NCBI GenBank assembly: GCA_900771065.1
Contig: CAAGMP010000288.1
Span: 1 to 19,338, forward strand
DNA length: 19,338 nucleotides
Reading direction: 5' to 3'
Source: an uncultured Acinetobacter sp.
GTDB lineage: Bacteria; Pseudomonadota; Gammaproteobacteria; Pseudomonadales; Moraxellaceae
The notes under the pieces are model-generated. The model was not told where the DNA came from. It made no database searches and saw nothing but the letters and a program-made list of their open reading frames with translations. Below, piece by piece: positions 15,334-19,338 of this stretch (position 1 is its first letter; each line of letters opens with the position of its first letter). A program made the position numbers and the translations under genes.

Positions 15334-15870
15334 TTACAGTGCTTTCTTTAAATTTTGTTTGTGATTTTTAACTTGATTTGCATAGCGCTTACCTTGTTTT
15401 TGCAAATCATTTCTTGTTTCATAACCTGTTGGACCAACATTGTAATAACCTAATGCTTTGTGTAAATCTCCAGCTTGTTTTTCATAAGTATTGAGAATTA
15501 AAGCACCACAACTAATATTAATTGCTTCATTGAATAAATCTCCTGGACAGGTATTTTGCCAAAATTTGGGCATAACTTGGGTTAAACCTACTGCACCTGC
15601 TGGAGAAACAACATTGCTACGATATGAAGATTCTTGACGAATTAAAGCAGCGAGTAACAAAGGATCAATATTGTAACGATCTGCATTTTCTACAATGAGG
15701 GGAGCAACACGTTGTGCCGTGTTTGGATGTACTGAATAAGCTTTTTGTAATCCTGTTGATAATTTATTTGCTCGTTTTTCAATTGAACCTGAACCTAAAG
15801 AACTACATGCGCTGACCAAAATACAACTTGTCATCAAACAAAAAATATAGATTTTTTTCAAAACTTTCAT
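15334..15870 (-). CDS. Small lipoprotein lytic transglycosylase (SLT domain)
   Basis: This is a lipid-anchored murein-cleaving enzyme with one SLT (goose-lysozyme-like) domain. Starting at ATG 15870 it has 178 aa; a GTG directly before it would add one residue. The lipobox VSAC gives Cys22 as the lipidated residue, with Ser at +2, which favours the outer membrane. The SLT domain covers about 52-160, with catalytic Glu80 in IRQESSYR, SPAGAVGLTQVMP (90-102) and the sugar-binding ALGYYNVGP (139-147). Two cysteines (about 108 and 121) could form a disulfide in the periplasm. It is close in plan to MltE/EmtA or the C-terminal part of MltC, but there is no extra domain, so I give no symbol. It is divergent from the esterase gene. 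Confidence 0.88.
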   Translation of the reverse strand: MKVLKKIYIFCLMTSCILVSACSSLGSGSIEKRANKLSTGLQKAYSVHPNTAQRVAPLIVENADRYNIDPLLLAALIRQESSYRSNVVSPAGAVGLTQVMPKFWQNTCPGDLFNEAINISCGALILNTYEKQAGDLHKALGYYNVGPTGYETRNDLQKQGKRYANQVKNHKQNLKKAL

Positions 15871-16006
15871 CACAATAAATACTGAGAAACATCTTTAGAT
15901 ACTAACTTTAGTATTGCTTTTAATCAATCAACTGTTTTTATTCGCTTTTAATTTTTCTGTAAAAAGCACTAAAATAGATTATTTCGTTTTCACCCGATTT
16001 ATTTTT
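15871..16006. promoter_or_regulatory. Divergent promoter region between the transglycosylase and esterase genes
   Basis: This 136-base AT-rich region separates two divergent starts. For the plus strand, TTGCTT (15914-15919) and TTTATT (15937-15942) are 17 bases apart, and TAAAAT occurs at 15970-15975. Neither choice is decisive. No palindrome or conserved operator stands out. Part of the region is open in the frame of the esterase, but the added residues look non-homologous. Confidence 0.35.
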
Positions 16007-16771
16007 ATGTTGCTCAATTATCAATATCAACAAAATGCCAATCCATCTGCAAAAACAATGGTACTCATTCATGGCTTATTTGGAAGTTTAACCAACTTAG
16101 GTATGTTGGCTCGTGCATTTTCTGAGCAGTATTCTATTTTACAACTCGATGTGCGTAATCATGGTAAATCTCAACATGCTGCCGAAATGAATTATGATTT
16201 GATGGCACAAGATGTGATTGAAACACTAGATGATCTAAATATTGAAACTTTTACCGTGATTGGGCATTCTATGGGTGGTAAAATTGCAATGAAATTAAGC
16301 GATATAGTGCCTCAACGTATTGAAAAACTCATTGTTTTAGATATTTCACCTGCAAAATATGCTGAACGACATCATGAAGAAATTTTTCAAGCTTTGTTTG
16401 CAGTTCAAAATGCAAAACCATCTTCTCGTTTGGAAGCAGCCAATTTAATGCGTCAGTTTATTGGCGAAGAAATGGTCATTCAATTTTTATTAAAATCTTG
16501 GCACAAAGACCAAATTTGGTTATTTAATTTAGATGCAATTTTTAAACATTATTTAGATATTTTAGATTGGCAACCAATTTCTGCTGTGAGTTTGCCAACT
16601 TTATTTTTAAAAGGTGCTCAATCACCTTATATTACCTCGCCTATATATAGTTTGGCATTGGAAACTCAATTTCCACAAGCACAGCTTAAAACTGTGCCTG
16701 AAGCAGGGCATTGGTTACATGCAGAACAAACTGCTTTGGTTGTAGAATTAATTGAACAATTTTTAAATTAG
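16007..16771 (+). CDS. Alpha/beta-hydrolase, YbfF-like esterase
   Basis: The cytoplasmic alpha/beta-hydrolase of 254 aa resembles E. coli YbfF, an esterase reported to act on acyl thioesters such as palmitoyl- or malonyl-CoA. I start at ATG 16007 (MLLNYQYQQN) because this matches the N-terminus I recall in Acinetobacter homologues; an upstream GTG-like/TTG start at 15914 would add 31 residues unlike the family. HGLFGS (22-27) is the oxyanion-hole motif, GHSMGG (86-91) the nucleophile elbow with Ser88, D112 in VLDISP a candidate acid, and H235 in AGHWLH the catalytic base. No strong Shine-Dalgarno is visible. Its stop is only 8 bases from the convergent DUF2058 stop. The natural substrate cannot be read from the sequence. 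Confidence 0.88.
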   Translation: MLLNYQYQQNANPSAKTMVLIHGLFGSLTNLGMLARAFSEQYSILQLDVRNHGKSQHAAEMNYDLMAQDVIETLDDLNIETFTVIGHSMGGKIAMKLSDIVPQRIEKLIVLDISPAKYAERHHEEIFQALFAVQNAKPSSRLEAANLMRQFIGEEMVIQFLLKSWHKDQIWLFNLDAIFKHYLDILDWQPISAVSLPTLFLKGAQSPYITSPIYSLALETQFPQAQLKTVPEAGHWLHAEQTALVVELIEQFLN

Positions 16772-16781
16772 TATAAAAATT
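16758..16781. repeat. AT-only inverted repeat over the convergent stops
   Basis: AATTTTTA (16758-16765) and TAAAAATT (16774-16781) are perfect 8-bp complements around an 8-base loop and cover the stop codons of both convergent genes. With no G-C pairs the hairpin would be weak. It is the only candidate for ending transcription at this junction. Confidence 0.3.
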
Positions 16782-17322
16782 ACCACATTAAATCATCAGG
16801 AATGACATACGCTGCATACGGATCTTCTTCTTCCGTTGCGGCAGTATTTTCATGACTTTGTGTATTATTGACAATAATAAAGCCTTCCATTTTGGCATTA
16901 ATGCGCTCGGCTAAAGCTTTAGGTAAATAAGCATAATGTTCATTTTCTCGTGCAATAACCAATGTACCTGTCACTAAAGCATTGTAAATTTGTTGATTAA
17001 TATAGATTTTCTTAATTTTATTTTCATCAATAAATTGATAACATACTTCGCCATCGGTATCACGAATTTTGTGTTGTTGAATCATTTGTAAAATGCTGGC
17101 TTTTAATTCTTTTTCTTGTAATTGCAATTTTTTTTCTTGTTCTAAAGCCTGATCTCGAGCAAGTTTTTCTTGCTGATCTTGCGCAATTTTAGATTTAATT
17201 TCAGCTTCTGTACTGTCACCTGTGCGTTTTTCATGTACAGCTTGTTTAGATAATTTTTTTGCCTTTTTATTGTCGACTAAACCCGCTTTAAGCAATTGTG
17301 CTTGTAAGGCATTTTTGACCAT
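16780..17322 (-). CDS. DUF2058 (YaiL-like) protein
   Basis: The 180-aa soluble protein belongs to the DUF2058/YaiL family of unknown function. It opens with MVKNALQAQLLKAGLVDNKKAKK, a family signature of a helix followed by a basic segment. A long charged coiled-coil stretch (about 20-85, rich in Lys, Glu and Gln) follows, then a small folded domain (about 90-150, CYQFIDENKIKKIYINQ and later ALVTGTLVIARE) and an acidic tail ending EEEDPYAAYVIPDDLMW, nearly the same as the end of E. coli YaiL. Its Shine-Dalgarno AAAGG lies within the last codons of the upstream DUF1275 gene (gap 4 bases), so translation is likely coupled. No enzyme motif is seen. Confidence 0.87.
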   Translation of the reverse strand: MVKNALQAQLLKAGLVDNKKAKKLSKQAVHEKRTGDSTEAEIKSKIAQDQQEKLARDQALEQEKKLQLQEKELKASILQMIQQHKIRDTDGEVCYQFIDENKIKKIYINQQIYNALVTGTLVIARENEHYAYLPKALAERINAKMEGFIIVNNTQSHENTAATEEEDPYAAYVIPDDLMW

Positions 17323-17326
17323 AAGA

Positions 17327-18007
17327 TTACCAACCTTTTGAACTATTGAGATAACGTAAATAAAGAATCCAGTAAATTAAACTAAGAGCGCCGCTTAAAA
17401 ATACAGGCAATAAAAATGCGTTTAATTTTAATAAATTGGTCACGCTTGCGCCAATTAATCCGCCAGATAAAAAACCAAAAATAATCAGTAAATGTAAAAT
17501 AACGCGTCGAGGTGGGACTTCCAAACCACGCAAAAAATAGCCTAAGGCTAAACCTAAGTCGGTCATAACACCTGTTAAATGCGTTGTCCGAATAATAGTA
17601 CCTTTATAATGGCTAATCATGGCATTTTGTATACCCATTGCAACAGCAGCCCAAAGTAAAGCGTAATGTTGCCAATAAGCCATAAAAAACCAACATAAAA
17701 ATAAACAGACGGTCACTAAAGTCAGTGGCAAACCGTATAATTTATTCATTTGAACTGCATTATTTCCTAAAATAAAGCCACTATAAAATGCGCCTATAAT
17801 GTAGCAAATAATAATGAGCAGTAAAAATAATAAGGTTTGTGGTTGCCACTGCACCAGCGAAATAGCAAACATGCTCACATTGCCTGTCGTATGCGTGACA
17901 GCCTGATGCAAAGCATTTGTCAGACATAAGACATTGATCATTCCTGCATTTAAAGCAAGGAAAAAGACACTAATTTGTAACCAATAAGGCAATGTTTGAA
18001 ATGGCAT
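17327..18007 (-). CDS. DUF1275 (YoaK-like) inner-membrane protein
   Basis: The 226-aa protein is of the YoaK/DUF1275 family, whose function is not established. About six hydrophobic segments are visible (near 11-32, 56-80, 92-112, 115-130, 168-190 and 196-217). Family motifs include the polar THTTGN after the first helix (38-43), GIQNA (125-129) and RTTHLTGVMTDLG (140-152), whose internal similarity suggests a duplicated half. A basic loop (VPPRR) follows. It is placed 5 bases after the sstT stop and 4 bases before DUF2058, so the three should form one transcript. A transport role is possible given the sstT link, but the sequence does not show it. Confidence 0.88.
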   Translation of the reverse strand: MPFQTLPYWLQISVFFLALNAGMINVLCLTNALHQAVTHTTGNVSMFAISLVQWQPQTLLFLLLIIICYIIGAFYSGFILGNNAVQMNKLYGLPLTLVTVCLFLCWFFMAYWQHYALLWAAVAMGIQNAMISHYKGTIIRTTHLTGVMTDLGLALGYFLRGLEVPPRRVILHLLIIFGFLSGGLIGASVTNLLKLNAFLLPVFLSGALSLIYWILYLRYLNSSKGW

Positions 18008-18012
18008 GTTTT

Positions 18013-19212
18013 TTAATGATGAAAATGTCGATCTACAGCAGCGGTAAATAAAACATCAGTTGATGAGTTTAACGCTGTCTCCACAGCATCTTGTAATACA
18101 CTAATTACCATACCAATTGCAACAACTTGCATGGCAATATCTGAAGAAATCCCAAATAAACCACAAGCAACAGGAATTAATAATAATGAACCACCTGCAA
18201 CACCTGAAGCACCACAAGCAGAAATTGTGGCAACAATTGAAAGAATCAGCATGAGTTTAAAATCTAATTCAATGCCTAAGGTATGTACAGCAGCTAATGA
18301 AAGAATGGTAATGGTCACCGATGCACCAGCCATATTAATTGTTGCACCTAATGGAATGGCAATATTGGCAGTGGCTTCTTGAATACCTAAACGCTTTGCT
18401 AAATCTAAATTAACAGGAATATTGGCTGCTGAACTTCTAGTAAAAAATGCAGTAATCCCACTTTCTTTTAAGCATTTAAATACTAAAGGATAGGGGTTAC
18501 TTTTTATCATTATGGCAACTAAAATTGGGTTGACGATTAACGCAACAAAAAACATGGTGCCTAAAAGTATGAACAACAAATGTACATAATGCATTAGTGC
18601 TGCCGTGCCTGTTTGGGCAAATGTCACTACAACTAAGCCAAAAATACCAAATGGTGCAAAGTTAATTACAAGACGAATCATATAATTAATTGCATTTGCA
18701 CAGTCATTTAAAAAGAGTTTGCTTGATTCGGAGGCATGTCTAAAAGCAAGACCTAAAGCAATAGCCCAAATTAAAATGCCAATAAAATTGGCTTCCATTA
18801 ATGCTGAAATGGGATTAACAACAAAACTGAGCAATAAATTTTTAAAAATTTCATTCAGGCTGCTAGGCGGGACAATATTGGTTTCGGGCGCAAGATGAAG
18901 CGACAAGGTGCTCGGAAATAATTGACTAGCAATCACGGCGCTAAATGCAGCCAGTAACATACCGATAACATACATCAAAATAATTGGTTTTAAGTTGGAA
19001 GCATGACCGCCAATTTTAAAATTAGCAATAGAAGATAAGACTAAAATAAAAACCAAAAGCGGAGCAACTGCTTTTAAAGCTTTAATAAATAAATCACCTA
19101 ATAAGCCAAAATAGCTAGCATAGGTTGGAAAAATGATCGCAACGAGCACACCAAGTACAATAGCGATTAAAATTCGCTGGACTAAACTCATTCGCATTAA
19201 AGCTGAGAACAT
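18013..19212 (-). CDS. sstT: Na+/serine-threonine symporter SstT
   Basis: SstT imports serine and threonine with sodium across the inner membrane; it belongs to the dicarboxylate/amino acid:cation symporter family. The 399-aa chain has the GltPh-type plan of eight helices with two re-entrant hairpins: HP1 with TRSSAANIP (258-266), the broken helix TM7 with INMAGASVT (292-300), HP2 with ACGASGVAGGS (332-342), and TM8 with QDAVETALNSSTD (374-386). The NMAGA form in place of NMDGT, and the TRSSAANIPVNLDLAKR stretch, are SstT hallmarks and separate it from glutamate and dicarboxylate carriers. Start ATG 19212 has AAGG about 11 bases upstream. It heads the operon with DUF1275 and DUF2058; threonine uptake here complements ilvA, which consumes threonine, but the two are not linked in position. 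Confidence 0.96.
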   Translation of the reverse strand: MFSALMRMSLVQRILIAIVLGVLVAIIFPTYASYFGLLGDLFIKALKAVAPLLVFILVLSSIANFKIGGHASNLKPIILMYVIGMLLAAFSAVIASQLFPSTLSLHLAPETNIVPPSSLNEIFKNLLLSFVVNPISALMEANFIGILIWAIALGLAFRHASESSKLFLNDCANAINYMIRLVINFAPFGIFGLVVVTFAQTGTAALMHYVHLLFILLGTMFFVALIVNPILVAIMIKSNPYPLVFKCLKESGITAFFTRSSAANIPVNLDLAKRLGIQEATANIAIPLGATINMAGASVTITILSLAAVHTLGIELDFKLMLILSIVATISACGASGVAGGSLLLIPVACGLFGISSDIAMQVVAIGMVISVLQDAVETALNSSTDVLFTAAVDRHFHH

Positions 19213-19338
19213 AATAGGAGAGCCTTAAAATAAGCACAGAAAAAAATAAGATGCTTATTTTATATTGAAATTATTCTTATTGTTTAAAATAATTAAATAG
19301 TTTGATTTGGCTAAAACCATAAAAATGCACGACCATCA
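19213..19338 (-). promoter_or_regulatory. sstT upstream region with inverted repeat and candidate promoter
   Basis: This very AT-rich region contains a perfect 11-bp inverted repeat, TAAAATAAGCA (19226-19236) and TGCTTATTTTA (19252-19262), with a 15-base spacer. On the minus strand a candidate -10 TATAAA (19264-19259) with TAAACA 16 bases upstream (19286-19281) overlaps one arm. The other arm touches the AAGG ribosome-binding site. No other gene is seen up to the window end. Confidence 0.45.

Noticed and set aside
15914..16006. 31-residue N-terminal extension of the YbfF-like esterase
   Set aside because: It is a hydrophobic, Phe-rich translation of AT-rich intergenic DNA, starts at a non-ATG codon, and the family N-terminus aligns at ATG 16007.
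19269..19294. 7-bp inverted repeat AATTATT / AATAATT and Fur-box-like sequence upstream of sstT
   Set aside because: Only A and T are involved, the arms are short, and the match to the Fur consensus is poor, so chance is sufficient in this AT-rich stretch.
1..19338. Mobile elements, CRISPR arrays, tRNA or rRNA genes, toxin-antitoxin or defence systems
   Set aside because: I looked for transposase motifs, terminal repeats, regularly spaced repeats, tRNA-like cloverleaf arms and small gene pairs and saw none. All coding space is taken by known housekeeping or conserved families.

Overview
The window is ordinary, gene-dense, visibly AT-rich chromosome from a gammaproteobacterium. From memory of protein sequences (no search was run), BamA, RpiA and the YbfF-like esterase look closest to Acinetobacter. 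I read it as an Acinetobacter, or a close Moraxellaceae relative that is divergent from A. baumannii. It holds 20 protein genes. I see no RNA gene, insertion sequence, prophage, CRISPR array or clear sign of horizontal transfer, and no stretch above about 135 bases without a gene.

Region 1 (1-5577, + strand) is the outer-membrane biogenesis cluster: the 3' end of rseP (site-2 protease), bamA (barrel assembly), skp/ompH (periplasmic chaperone), lpxD, fabZ and lpxA (3-hydroxyacyl supply and lipid A acylation). Gaps are 3-30 bases. The run ends at a UUCG-loop terminator right after lpxA; lpxB, which follows lpxA in Escherichia coli, is not here.

Region 2 (5579-9220, - strand) holds a two-gene K+ uptake operon (ktrA RCK gating subunit, then ktrB TrkH-family channel subunit) and ilvA (threonine deaminase). 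ilvA has its own terminator at 7634-7666, just upstream of ktrA. ilvA is divergent from rpiA across a 105-base promoter region that contains a perfect 12-bp palindrome.

Region 3 (9326-15298, + strand) holds rpiA with a closely spaced YgjP-like zinc-metallohydrolase gene, then argC, a membrane-anchored coiled-coil protein of the DUF6776 type, and the clpS-clpA N-degron adaptor/unfoldase pair, closed by a bidirectional terminator.

Region 4 (15334-19338) holds a small lipoprotein lytic transglycosylase (-), a divergent YbfF-like alpha/beta esterase (+), and a compact minus-strand operon sstT, DUF1275 (YoaK-like) and DUF2058 (YaiL-like). The sstT leader carries a perfect 11-bp inverted repeat over a candidate -10 and next to the ribosome-binding site.

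I did not find a convincing new system. The points most worth a second look are the uncharacterised partners (YgjP-like after rpiA, DUF6776 before clpSA, the DUF1275/DUF2058 pair behind sstT), two palindromic sites in regulatory DNA, and several start-codon corrections.
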